This document shows, piece after piece, positions 49,751-58,274 of a stretch of DNA of 64,000 nucleotides. Below the pieces are notes generated by a model, which did not search any database, was not told the origin of the DNA, and saw nothing but the letters and a program-made list of their open reading frames with translations. The stretch comes from Candidatus Gastranaerophilales bacterium (GTDB lineage Bacteria > Cyanobacteriota > Vampirovibrionia > Gastranaerophilales > Gastranaerophilaceae): the NCBI GenBank assembly GCA_944324165.1, contig CALUVG010000008.1, positions 1-64,000 of the forward strand, in the 5' to 3' direction. Position numbers and translations under genes: made by a program. How positions within the stretch are numbered: the stretch's first letter is position 1; the number at the start of each line of letters is the position of its first letter.

Positions 49751-50198
49751 CTATTCAAAATCTAAATCATTAATATGATTAATATCATTAAAATTACACC
49801 AATTTGGGTCATAATATCCTAAATCGACAAATTTATTAAATGTTGAAAATTCCCATTCCTGCGGCAATATTTTGTAATGTTTATATGAATTATAATGTAT
49901 GTAATCTATATGTTTATTTAAATCGTTTTCATCTCTAATTGTATGTTCCCAAAATCTCCTTTGCCAAATTCCTTTTTCTCGCTTTTTATTCTTACTCACA
50001 GATATAGACTTGTTACTTTGAATATGACGTGAAAAATAATATTTCATTAATCTGATTATTTCTGAATATTTTTGCATATTTAAAAGCAATTCTCAAGAGT
50101 TCAATATTGTTTATTAATATAGGTGCACGATTGTACGTAACTATTGTAATGAATACATATTTATAACTATTATTATAGAATCGTTTGTAATTTGACAT
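49751..50198 (-). pseudogene. Dead REP-associated tyrosine transposase (RAYT, IS200-like)
   Basis: The N-terminal part (50198-about 50090) reads MSNYKRFYNNSYKYVFITIVTYNR, the start of RAYT transposases. The C-terminal part (about 50060-49751), in another frame, has GIWQRRFWEHTIRDE, the tyrosine-carrying DYIHYNSYKH and a final FVDLGYYDPNW. The middle, with the HUH motif that cuts DNA, is missing and there is a frameshift. It is flanked by three REP hairpins. It is an inactive remnant of a REP-RAYT system. Confidence 0.8.
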
Positions 50199-50224
50199 AC
50201 AAGTAGTATAGCATATTTATATTA

Positions 50225-50250
50225 GGTGGGCACGCTTCGCTTTGCCCACC
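50225..50250. repeat. REP hairpin 2
   Basis: GGTGGGCA-CGCTTCGCTT-TGCCCACC, an eight-pair stem, 27 bases upstream of the RAYT start. Followed by CTACTG. Confidence 0.75.
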
Positions 50251-50344
50251 CTACTGCTGCTACTGCGTCAAACAATTACATATTTAGGGGATTAAAATTT
50301 TGGTGCGTCGTTTCGGCGTACCTGTCGCGCGTAATTATGTGATT

Positions 50345-50370
50345 GGTGGGCACGCTTCGCTTTGCCCACC
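50345..50370. repeat. REP hairpin 3
   Basis: Identical to copy 2 in stem and loop (GGTGGGCA-CGCTTCGCTT-TGCCCACC), 94 bases further on. Copies 2 and 3 are in tandem with a GC-richer spacer. Confidence 0.75.
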
Positions 50371-50483
50371 CTACAAATAGCGCACTACAAATAGCGTCAC
50401 TTAGAACGCAATACAAAAATTTGCATTTATAAACATTTATTAATCTGTTGCCGGACGCTGGGAAAGATACTAAAATATTAATC

Positions 50484-51788
50484 ATGCCAAATTATGATTT
50501 AATTGTTGTTGGCGGCGGGACAGCTGGATGCGCAGCCGCTTACACAGCAGGGAAACTAGGACTAAAAACTTTATTAATTGAACGCAAAATTCATCTTGGC
50601 GGGACAATAACTTCCGGTCTTGTTATTCCGGTTATGAAATCAGGTAACAACCAGATTAATACTGAATTTCGGGAGGCACTGACCTCTGAATTACGCGAAC
50701 TTGGCGGTCAGACGACTTTTCAAAGCAATTCCGGATGGTTTAACCCTGAACTTGCCAAAATCGCGCTTGATAATTTGATGAAAAAAGCCAATGTAGAGGT
50801 CTTTTTTGATACCCATATTATTAATGTCAAAATAGAGGACAGGAACATAACCAGAGTCAAAATTTCCAAAGAAATATTATCAGTATCTACCGATGAGATA
50901 GATATGGAACAAAAAAAGTTATCGGTATCTATCGGAGCGAAATATATAATTGATGCAACAGGAAATTGCGAAATTGGAAAAATTGCAAATTGTAATTTTT
51001 TAGAAAAAGATAAAGAATTTCAACCGGTTACGCTGCGCTTTATGATGGGCGGTGTTGATTTAAAAACTTTTGCAGACTGGCTTGCAGACTATGACAAGGA
51101 TAGAAATGTTTCTGTTGTAGAGGAAGTGGACGGATATATACACCTTTCTACTGCCTACACATGGGACAAGGACAAAAACTGGGCACTAAAGCCGTTATTC
51201 GATGATGCTGTCAAAAATAAGGTCCTAAAACGTTATGATACCAACTATTTCCAGATATTTACAGTACCGGGAATGCCTGATACTGTGGCCTTTAACTGTC
51301 CTCGCGTAATTGATTATAACAACTCACTTGAGGTTAAAAGTATTTCTAAAGCCCTGTTATTGGCGCGTCAGAACATCTACAGATACCTGATTTTCTGCCG
51401 CAAATACTTCCCCGGATTTGAAAATGCCTATATCTCTAATATCGCCGATATGCTTGGCGTAAGGGTTTCCCGCCGTCTAAAAGGTAAATATATTTACACT
51501 GTTGACGATCTGAAAAGCGGTAAAACATTTGCGCATCCGGTTGTAATCTCAAATTATCCGGTTGATGTTCATTCAAATAAGAAAAATTGTTCAACTCTAA
51601 AGGCTTACAATGACTATCAGCTTCCTATAGAAGCCCTGATGTCTGCGGATATAGACAATCTTTTTGTAGCAGGTCGCTGCCTATCCGCTGATTTTATGGC
51701 GCAAGGAGCACTGAGAGTTCAGTCAAGCTGTTTTTCTATGGGTGAAGGCGTTGCAAAGTATATTGCCTCACTTATTAAGAAGCAGTAG
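50484..51788 (+). CDS. FAD-dependent oxidoreductase
   Basis: A 434-residue protein with an N-terminal dinucleotide motif LIVVGGGTAGCAAAYTAGKLGLKTLLIERK and the HLGGTITSG segment, a conserved Rossmann FAD-binding start. Later LFVAGRCLSADFMAQGALRVQSSCFSMGEG is the second FAD motif of the PF12831 family, which includes putative FAD-dependent dehydrogenases. I choose ATG 50484, which gives MPNYDLIVVGGG; the longer frame to 50448 has a poor start. Substrate unknown. It is convergent with the CoADR-like gene, which overlaps by 14 bases. Confidence 0.75.
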   Translation: MPNYDLIVVGGGTAGCAAAYTAGKLGLKTLLIERKIHLGGTITSGLVIPVMKSGNNQINTEFREALTSELRELGGQTTFQSNSGWFNPELAKIALDNLMKKANVEVFFDTHIINVKIEDRNITRVKISKEILSVSTDEIDMEQKKLSVSIGAKYIIDATGNCEIGKIANCNFLEKDKEFQPVTLRFMMGGVDLKTFADWLADYDKDRNVSVVEEVDGYIHLSTAYTWDKDKNWALKPLFDDAVKNKVLKRYDTNYFQIFTVPGMPDTVAFNCPRVIDYNNSLEVKSISKALLLARQNIYRYLIFCRKYFPGFENAYISNIADMLGVRVSRRLKGKYIYTVDDLKSGKTFAHPVVISNYPVDVHSNKKNCSTLKAYNDYQLPIEALMSADIDNLFVAGRCLSADFMAQGALRVQSSCFSMGEGVAKYIASLIKKQ

Positions 51789-53145
51789 CTGAATCCAATT
51801 TTGCCTGTAAATTTTGTGCGGCATTCAACAACGGATCTATTGTCGGTGAATACGGCGGCGCATAAGTCAAATCGTTATTGATAAAGTCATCAACGGTTAA
51901 TTTAGCCAGAAGTGCCGTTGCCAGAGTGTTTATGCGTTTGTCTGCATCTCCTGCCCCTACAGCCTGACCGCCTATAAGACGTCTTGTATTTTTATCCGCT
52001 ATAAGTTTTAAGGTAATATTATTTACGTCCGGCATATAGCCAACTTTGTCATTTTTGGTAACCGTCACAGAAACCGGATCAAATCCTAACTGAATTGCTT
52101 TTTTCTCGCTTAATCCGGTCATAGACATAGTAAATCTCATGCATCTGGTTACGGAAGACCCGAGAACACCCGGGAATTTTTCTTCAACACCACATGCATT
52201 CATTGCCGCACAACGACCTTCTTTATTGGCGTTTGAGCCAAGCGGAAGCCAAATTCTGGTATTTGAAATAAGCAGATTTTCATCAACGCAGTCACCACAG
52301 GCGTAGATATCTTCTATATTTGTTTCCATTTTTTCATTTACTTTTATTGCCCCTGTTTCACTTAGTTCAATACCCGCCTCGCGTGCAATATCTACATTAG
52401 GAATAACTCCAGCACAAATTATAACCATATCAGTATCAAAAGATTTTCCAGAACCTGTTCTTACTCCGTTAACCCCGTTTGTATCACCGGAAAGTTCTGT
52501 AACAAGCTCAGAAGTTAATATTTCAAAATTTCCATTATTTATTGAATTCAACTGGTCTAAAATTAATTTAGACATACATTCATCAAATAAAGACATAATC
52601 GTAGGGGAAAATTCCACAAGAGTTACTTTTAGATTTTGCTTAACAAGTGCCTCAAGCATTTCCATACCAATGTATCCGCCGCCAACTATTGTTGCATGCT
52701 TTGACTTTAATGCCTTTTCTTTAATTGCAATAGCATCCTCTATCTTGCGTAAAGTAAATACATTCGGTAAATTAACGTTTTTTATTGGCGGAATAAAAGG
52801 TTTTGCCCCTGTTGCAATAATCAGTTTATCGTAATCGACAAGAAATACCTTTTTATTATCTAAATCTTCTATTAAAACTTGCTTACAGTATGGCATGATT
52901 TTTGCTGCACGATTACGTAAATGTACATGAACACCCTGCTGTTCAAATTCTTCAGGAGAGCGGACAAGTAGCATTTTGTAATCATCAAAATTCCCCTCAA
53001 TATAATAAGGCATACCGCATGCTGAATATGAAACATGTGTATCATCAGTATATAAATTAATTTCTGCATCAGGCATCAATCTGCTTGCTTTAGCTGCTGC
53101 TTTTGCACCGGCAGCAACACCACCGAGTATTACAATTTTCATCAT
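51775..53145 (-). CDS. CoA-disulfide reductase / NADH oxidase family flavoprotein
   Basis: A 456-residue pyridine nucleotide-disulfide oxidoreductase. It has the FAD motif IVILGGVAAGAKAAAKASR, the active-site cysteine in VSYSACGMPYYIEG at about residue 43, the NAD motif TIVGGGYIGMEMLEALVKQ, IYACGDCVDE, and the C-terminal dimer domain. The single redox Cys (in place of a CxxxxC pair) is that of CoADR and NADH oxidase/peroxidase. It would reduce CoA disulfide, O2 or peroxide. The two cannot be told apart here. Confidence 0.85.
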   Translation of the reverse strand: MMKIVILGGVAAGAKAAAKASRLMPDAEINLYTDDTHVSYSACGMPYYIEGNFDDYKMLLVRSPEEFEQQGVHVHLRNRAAKIMPYCKQVLIEDLDNKKVFLVDYDKLIIATGAKPFIPPIKNVNLPNVFTLRKIEDAIAIKEKALKSKHATIVGGGYIGMEMLEALVKQNLKVTLVEFSPTIMSLFDECMSKLILDQLNSINNGNFEILTSELVTELSGDTNGVNGVRTGSGKSFDTDMVIICAGVIPNVDIAREAGIELSETGAIKVNEKMETNIEDIYACGDCVDENLLISNTRIWLPLGSNANKEGRCAAMNACGVEEKFPGVLGSSVTRCMRFTMSMTGLSEKKAIQLGFDPVSVTVTKNDKVGYMPDVNNITLKLIADKNTRRLIGGQAVGAGDADKRINTLATALLAKLTVDDFINNDLTYAPPYSPTIDPLLNAAQNLQAKLDSATAS

Positions 53146-53187
53146 AGAGTAAATATATCAATTTTTTCAAATTAATGCAATACCCGA

Positions 53188-53328
53188 TTAATTTAAGCCT
53201 GAGGTAGATAAAAATACTCCCTTCATAAATTGGCAGTACGCATCAATATCTTCCTTATATGAGTCAACTTTATCAACCAGATTAACTATTTCGACAATAA
53301 TTTCATCCTTTTTTAAATCATTATACAT
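53188..53328 (-). CDS. 46-residue acidic helical protein
   Basis: AAGGAG lies eight bases before ATG 53328. The product begins MYNDLKKDEIIVEIVNL, is helical and acidic, and ends FLSTSGLN. No known family is recognised. The strong ribosome site and the lack of any other gene in the space between the CoADR-like gene and thiC support coding. Confidence 0.5.
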   Translation of the reverse strand: MYNDLKKDEIIVEIVNLVDKVDSYKEDIDAYCQFMKGVFLSTSGLN

Positions 53329-53464
53329 GTTACACACTCCTTAGCCTTGTATTAATTTAATCGGACGCATGTAAAACAATCTTTAATTATTTTGTCATAT
53401 TTTTACAAATGTTTATTTTTTTGTTAAAATTAATACAAATAGTTTTAGTAAGGGGAAAATTCAT

Positions 53465-54739
53465 ATGACAACACAAATTTTAGAAGCCAGAAAAGGCAAA
53501 ATTACAGAACAGATGGAATATATTGCAAAGAAAGAGGGAGTAAGCCCTGAATTTGTGCGGGAAAAAGTTGCGCAAGGAAGAGTTGCGATACTGAAAAATA
53601 ACCGTCGTGAAGATGTTATACCAACCGCAGTTGGTGAAGGTATGACTGTTAAAATTAATGCAAATATCGGAACCTCAATGGAACGTTCTAACGTTGAACA
53701 GGAGCTGGACAAGGTTAAAATTATAGAGGCGACTGGGGCTGATGTTTTAATGGATTTATCAACAGGATCAGATATTGACGGTACACGTAAACAAATTATT
53801 GCGGCGACTAAACTTCCGATTGGTACAGTTCCTATGTATCAGGCAGGTAAAGAGGCTTTAGATGAATTTAAAGATATCTCAAAACTCTCAAAAGATAAAC
53901 TATTTTCTGATATAGAAAAGCAATGTCAGGATGGTATTGATTTTATAACAGTACATTGCGGCGTTACAAAGTTTGTGGTTGACCAGCTTGAAAAACAAGG
54001 ACGTGTTATGGATATTGTTTCCCGCGGCGGCTCAATGCTGGCAAGCTGGATTAAGGCAACAGGCAAAGAAAATCCATTGTATGAATATTATGATGAACTA
54101 CTTGATATTGCGCGTGAATACGACTGTACACTTTCTCTTGGCGATGGCTTAAGACCCGGCTGTATCGCTGATGCCGGAGATAGAGGTCAGGTGGCAGAAA
54201 CTCTTGTTCTCGGCGAACTTGTAAAACGCGCAAGAGAAGCAGGAGTGCAAACAATGGTTGAAGGACCGGGGCATGTTCCTTTGAACAAAATTCCTGCTAT
54301 GATTGAAACAATAAAAGTTCTTACTGATTATGCGCCGCTATATGTTTTAGGACCTCTTGTAACAGATATTGCTCCGGGGTATGATCATATAACTTCAGCA
54401 ATTGGCGGTACGCTTGCAGCTATGCACGGCGCAGACTTTTTATGTTACGTAACTCCTGCAGAGCACATCGGTCTGCCGGATGCTAAACAGGTTAGAGAAG
54501 GTATTATTGCAAGCAGAATTGCAGCACATTCCGCTGATCTTGCACGTGGCAACAAGGCTGCATATCAGATGGATCTGGATATGGCTATTGCAAGAAAAAA
54601 TCTTGACTGGAACGCACAGCGCGCAGCTGCAATAGACAAATGTACTCTTGAAGACATTGACAATGGTGAACCTTGTACTATGTGCGGCAAATATTGCAGT
54701 GTTAAAATCTTTAAAGAATATTTTAATGAATGTAAATAA
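53465..54739 (+). CDS. thiC: Phosphomethylpyrimidine synthase
   Basis: Makes HMP phosphate from aminoimidazole ribotide for thiamine, using a radical SAM mechanism. The 424-residue protein shows NIGTSMERSNVEQEL, GADVLMDLSTGSDIDGTRKQI, the GDGLRPGCIADAGDRGQ segment, VEGPGHVPLNKIPA and the C-terminal cluster motif CTMCGKYC. It is the shorter, non-fused form of about 430 residues. AAGGGGA precedes the ATG. I do not see a TPP riboswitch in the 130 bases upstream. A terminator follows. Confidence 0.95.
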   Translation: MTTQILEARKGKITEQMEYIAKKEGVSPEFVREKVAQGRVAILKNNRREDVIPTAVGEGMTVKINANIGTSMERSNVEQELDKVKIIEATGADVLMDLSTGSDIDGTRKQIIAATKLPIGTVPMYQAGKEALDEFKDISKLSKDKLFSDIEKQCQDGIDFITVHCGVTKFVVDQLEKQGRVMDIVSRGGSMLASWIKATGKENPLYEYYDELLDIAREYDCTLSLGDGLRPGCIADAGDRGQVAETLVLGELVKRAREAGVQTMVEGPGHVPLNKIPAMIETIKVLTDYAPLYVLGPLVTDIAPGYDHITSAIGGTLAAMHGADFLCYVTPAEHIGLPDAKQVREGIIASRIAAHSADLARGNKAAYQMDLDMAIARKNLDWNAQRAAAIDKCTLEDIDNGEPCTMCGKYCSVKIFKEYFNECK

Positions 54740-54756
54740 AATACTTTTAAATTAAC

Positions 54757-54801
54757 AAAAAGTCCTTTTACGTGGTTTACTAACCTTAGAAAGGACTTTT
54801 T
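54757..54801 (+). terminator. Terminator of thiC that overlaps the next gene's ribosome site
   Basis: AAAAAGTCCTTT at 54757-54768 pairs with AAAGGACTTTTT at 54790-54801 around a 21-base loop. The 3' arm carries AAAGGA, the likely ribosome site for ATG 54804, three bases beyond. Confidence 0.65.
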
Positions 54802-54803
54802 AT

Positions 54804-55193
54804 ATGGATATTTTACGAAATCAGCCATCATTTCAGGCAAAATTCGTTTATAGTGATTCTTTAAAACAAGTTGCTGATTATGCAGTAGAACACAATAAAT
54901 TTAATAAATTAAATCAGGCACGAAAAAATATTGACAATGCATATTTAACAACGCGTCTAAAACTTGATATCACTAAAAATTCTGACAATCTTCCAGTGGT
55001 AAATTTTTCACGTTTCATACCTAAAAGAGGTGCTATTCCCCCATTTGAGGCAACTGATTATGTACAGGTAAAAACTGTATCTTATGCTGCCTCTGAAAAA
55101 ATTAATCCTCTTAAATTCGCACTGGAAAAGATTATAAAACTGAGTAACAATGCTCCGCAGAATAAAATGTATAAATCTGTAGTAAAAGATTAA
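54804..55193 (+). CDS. Unknown small protein with N-terminal P-x-F-x-A-K motif
   Basis: A 129-residue protein that I do not recognise. It begins MDILRNQPSFQAKFVYSDS; PSFQAK spans residues 8-13 and recalls PAFGSK in the gene at 57590 and PFTSNK in the gene at 40740. The rest is helical and basic, with VNFSRFIPKRGAIPPF in the middle. No signal peptide or cysteine. It is translated from a start that lies in the 3' arm of a hairpin. It is convergent with the permease gene (overlap of 4 bases). Confidence 0.5.
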   Translation: MDILRNQPSFQAKFVYSDSLKQVADYAVEHNKFNKLNQARKNIDNAYLTTRLKLDITKNSDNLPVVNFSRFIPKRGAIPPFEATDYVQVKTVSYAASEKINPLKFALEKIIKLSNNAPQNKMYKSVVKD

Positions 55194-56107
55194 TCTATCT
55201 CGTTGTAAACAAGTTTTTTACGCATCTTCCACTGCATTAGCGTAAGTACAAGAATTATTACAAAAAGAACATATGCCATTGCTGATGCTTTTCCTATATT
55301 AAAATATTCAAAAGCATTTTTGTAAATAGCGTATACAAGCACATTTGTGCTATCCAGCGGACCTCCATCTGTCATTAAGTATATTAAGTCAAATATTTGA
55401 AAAGAACTTATTGCCGTAATGATTACAACAAAAAATATTGTCGGCGACAGCAACGGTACCGTAATATTTTTGAAAGTTTGAAATGCATTTGCCCCGTCAA
55501 TTTTTGCCGCCTCAAACATGCTCTGTGATATTCCGCTCAAACCAGACAAAAAAATCACCATATTATATCCTATCAGTTTCCACACAGAGACTATTATAAG
55601 TGCCGGCATGGCGAAGTTTGTATCATAAAGCCAGTTTATATGCAGATGCAATATCTGATTTAACAGTCCTATATTCGGGTCAAAAATCCACTCCCATACA
55701 ACTCCGATTACAATCATTGGAGTTATAAACGGAAGAAAATAAGCGGTCTTATAAAATTCAGACCCGCGTATTTTAGAATTAAGAATAGCAGCAAGAACAA
55801 GCGGAATAATTACACCAAATATAGATGTGGAAATTGCAAAAACAAATGTGTTAACCAATATTTTATAAAATAACGGTTCATGGAAAATATCTATATAATT
55901 TTTTAATCCGACAAATTCAATAGGATTTAACAAATCCCACTTTGCAAAGCTTAAGCCAAAGGAACAAATAACCGGTATAATTATAAATATCAATGTACCC
56001 AGCAGCGCAGGCAAAATAAATACTATACCTGCAAATCCCTGATTATTTAAAATCTTGCCCAAATAAGATTTAACCATCTCTTCTGCCTTGCTACCTTGTA
56101 TGCTCAC
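55190..56107 (-). CDS. Sugar ABC transporter permease (MalF/UgpA type)
   Basis: A 305-residue inner-membrane protein with about six helices. The conserved EAA loop is EAAKIDGANAFQTFKNITVPLLSP (residues about 215-240). Family features are ILPALLGTLIFIIIPV at the N-terminus, AYFLPFITPMIVIGVVWEWIF, and MTDGGPLDSTNVLVYAIYKNAFEYFNIG. It would pass a carbohydrate through the membrane together with a second permease, ATPase and binding protein; none is adjacent in the window, so its partners are elsewhere. The substrate is unknown. Confidence 0.85.
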   Translation of the reverse strand: MSIQGSKAEEMVKSYLGKILNNQGFAGIVFILPALLGTLIFIIIPVICSFGLSFAKWDLLNPIEFVGLKNYIDIFHEPLFYKILVNTFVFAISTSIFGVIIPLVLAAILNSKIRGSEFYKTAYFLPFITPMIVIGVVWEWIFDPNIGLLNQILHLHINWLYDTNFAMPALIIVSVWKLIGYNMVIFLSGLSGISQSMFEAAKIDGANAFQTFKNITVPLLSPTIFFVVIITAISSFQIFDLIYLMTDGGPLDSTNVLVYAIYKNAFEYFNIGKASAMAYVLFVIILVLTLMQWKMRKKLVYNEID

Positions 56108-56158
56108 TACATTCGTGTTACTATTCTAACATAAGTTACAGATTAGGGAGAAATATTA

Positions 56159-57574
56159 ATGAATAAATATGAACAAGCTTTTGGTAAAAACGACATAAGA
56201 GGCATCTACGGGCAAGATATTACAGAAGAGTTATTTTATAATATCGGACGCGGCTTTATTGAATATCTTCACAAACATTCAGGTAAAACTGCAATAACTG
56301 TTACTGTTACGCGTGATGCCCGTACGCATTCACCGTCACTTGCTAAAGCTTTAATTTCAGGTGTTATATCTGCCGGTGCTAAAGTTATTGATCTAGGGCT
56401 TGCCCCAACTCCTATTGGATATTATTCGGAAGCCACTATGGATGAAGTTACGGGCGCAATGATTATAACAGCCAGCCACAATCCTAAAGAATATAATGGT
56501 CTGAAAATGACATATAACAAACAGACTTTAAATGAAGCACAAATAAAGGAAGTAAAAGAAATTACCCTTAAAAATTGGACTAATGATACTCATATAAATG
56601 CAAATACCCGGAAATTAGATATAATTCCTATTTATATTGAAGATATGAAAAAGCGTTTTGGCAATATTGGAAAGGGCATAAAAGTTGTTGTTGACAGTGC
56701 AAATGCAACCGGTGGAGTTGTCGCTCCAAAATTATATCGCGAATTAGGCTGTGATGTAATTGAATTGTTCTCTGAACCTGACGGAAATTTCCCTAACCAC
56801 CACCCGAATCCGAGTGATTTAAAAACACTGGATACAATAAAAAAAGTTGTAGTTGAGGAAAAAGCCGATTTGGGTATTGCTTTTGACGGAGACAGTGACA
56901 GAATAGGTATTATTACATCTGACGGAACTCCTTTGACCGGTGACAAACTTCTGTTAATATATGCGCAGGATCTGATTGACAGCGGTGTTCAAAAACCAAC
57001 TGTTGTTTCTGAGGTAAAATGTTCACAAGTTTTATTTGACACAATTAACAAGCTTGGCGGTCACGCTGTTATGTGTAAAACAGGACACGGATACATTAAA
57101 GAAAAGATGAAAGAAACAGGGGCTGTACTTGCAGGTGAAATGAGCGGGCATACTTTTTTTAAAGACAGATATTACGGCTATGATGATGCTATTTATGCAG
57201 GCTGCCGCATTATTGAAATTGTATCAAAGCATAAAAAACTTGATCCTAACTTTAAAATTCAGGATATGCTTAAACCGTTTGATGCAGTATGCACATCTCA
57301 AGAAGTTCGTTTTCCTTGTCCAAATGAGAAAAAGAAAGAAACGCTGGACAAATTTAAACACTGTGTTGAAGCGAATAGAAACATGTTTGGATCTGACATT
57401 AAAGAAATTGTTACTCTTGATGGAATGAGAATCGTTTTTGACGGCGGCTTTGCATTGATACGCCAGAGTAATACCGAACCCGTGTTTACTTTGCGTTTTG
57501 AAGGCAAAACAAAAGAAGAGTGCGAGCGTTTTCAAAAATGCATGATTAGTTCACTTGAAGAATGTTTAAAATAG
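56159..57574 (+). CDS. Phosphomannomutase/phosphoglucomutase
   Basis: A 471-residue alpha-D-phosphohexomutase. The phosphoserine loop is TASHNPKEYNG near residue 100, the metal loop is DGDSDRIG, the sugar-binding loop is GEMSGH and the phosphate-binding loop is RQSNTEPVFTLRFE near the C-terminus. The enzyme moves phosphate between the 1 and 6 positions and feeds nucleotide sugars or polysaccharide. AGGGAG precedes the ATG. It may be coupled with the small gene that follows 15 bases downstream. Confidence 0.92.
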   Translation: MNKYEQAFGKNDIRGIYGQDITEELFYNIGRGFIEYLHKHSGKTAITVTVTRDARTHSPSLAKALISGVISAGAKVIDLGLAPTPIGYYSEATMDEVTGAMIITASHNPKEYNGLKMTYNKQTLNEAQIKEVKEITLKNWTNDTHINANTRKLDIIPIYIEDMKKRFGNIGKGIKVVVDSANATGGVVAPKLYRELGCDVIELFSEPDGNFPNHHPNPSDLKTLDTIKKVVVEEKADLGIAFDGDSDRIGIITSDGTPLTGDKLLLIYAQDLIDSGVQKPTVVSEVKCSQVLFDTINKLGGHAVMCKTGHGYIKEKMKETGAVLAGEMSGHTFFKDRYYGYDDAIYAGCRIIEIVSKHKKLDPNFKIQDMLKPFDAVCTSQEVRFPCPNEKKKETLDKFKHCVEANRNMFGSDIKEIVTLDGMRIVFDGGFALIRQSNTEPVFTLRFEGKTKEECERFQKCMISSLEECLK

Positions 57575-57589
57575 TATAAGGATAATTTG

Positions 57590-58147
57590 ATGAATAAAAT
57601 AGCGAATAATACACCGGCATTTGGCTCAAAATATCACCTAAAAGGCGGAATACACGAACTAAATGAATTAAGGCAAAATATAATTCCTTCATTCAGATTG
57701 GTATCAAATTCCCCGGTTTTTGCGCTAAGCACTGATGAATATTTTAAAATGCCAATAAAGCAGACTGTTACAAGACTTGCAAAATCTACGGGTCAGGGTG
57801 GTCCGGAATGGCTTGTTCAAAATGTGAAACGCAACTATGGCATAGAGCTTAACATCAAGGATCGTAACGATATCTTTGTCTTTACGGGCGAGGATACAAA
57901 TAAATTAGCAAAATTTATGAAAAAACGCAGATTAGCTACAAGTATAGGCTTGCATTTTAATACTCTTAAAAATGCGGTAGGCGGATTTTTAAATAATCTT
58001 CCGCAACATGTAATTGCAATGAAACAGATAAGCAGTTTTGTACAAAATGAAGAAAAACTTTTTTACAAATTTGCGGGAAATGATTGCAAAAAGGTCAAAG
58101 ATACGCAGGATTTGGTAAAAACTATATTGAATGATAAGTATAAATAG
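57590..58147 (+). CDS. Unknown protein with N-terminal P-x-F-x-S-K motif
   Basis: A 185-residue protein starting at ATG 57590 (AAGGA eight bases before). The N-terminal MNKIANNTPAFGSKYHL has PAFGSK at residues 9-14, like PSFQAK at 54804. The remainder is basic and helical, with a LKNAVGGFLNNL segment, without membrane helix or cysteine pair. It follows the phosphohexomutase by 15 bases and may be cotranscribed. The family is not recognised. Confidence 0.5.
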   Translation: MNKIANNTPAFGSKYHLKGGIHELNELRQNIIPSFRLVSNSPVFALSTDEYFKMPIKQTVTRLAKSTGQGGPEWLVQNVKRNYGIELNIKDRNDIFVFTGEDTNKLAKFMKKRRLATSIGLHFNTLKNAVGGFLNNLPQHVIAMKQISSFVQNEEKLFYKFAGNDCKKVKDTQDLVKTILNDKYK

Positions 58148-58228
58148 TTAAGTATTTTATATTTCTTATAAACTGAACATTGTGACATTAAGTTATGTAT
58201 CTCTTTATATATATATTGTGTATATTAC

Positions 58229-58248
58229 AAATATTTCGGGTATAATAA
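58229..58248 (+). promoter_or_regulatory. Pilin promoter box 1
   Basis: AAATATTTCGGGTATAATAA: a TATAAT -10 site with an AAATATTTyGGG block directly upstream, 28 bases before the pilin ATG 58275. Box 2 (59653) is almost identical over 19 bases. Confidence 0.55.
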
Positions 58249-58274
58249 GCATATGAAATATTTAAGGAGTTTTT

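Noticed and set aside
53330-53464. TPP riboswitch upstream of thiC
   Set aside because: The conserved CTGAGA and ACCTGAT elements are absent in the 130-base leader; only AT-rich sequence is seen.
55190-56107. Complete sugar ABC transporter operon
   Set aside because: Only the one permease gene is present; neighbours are a phosphohexomutase and an unknown gene.
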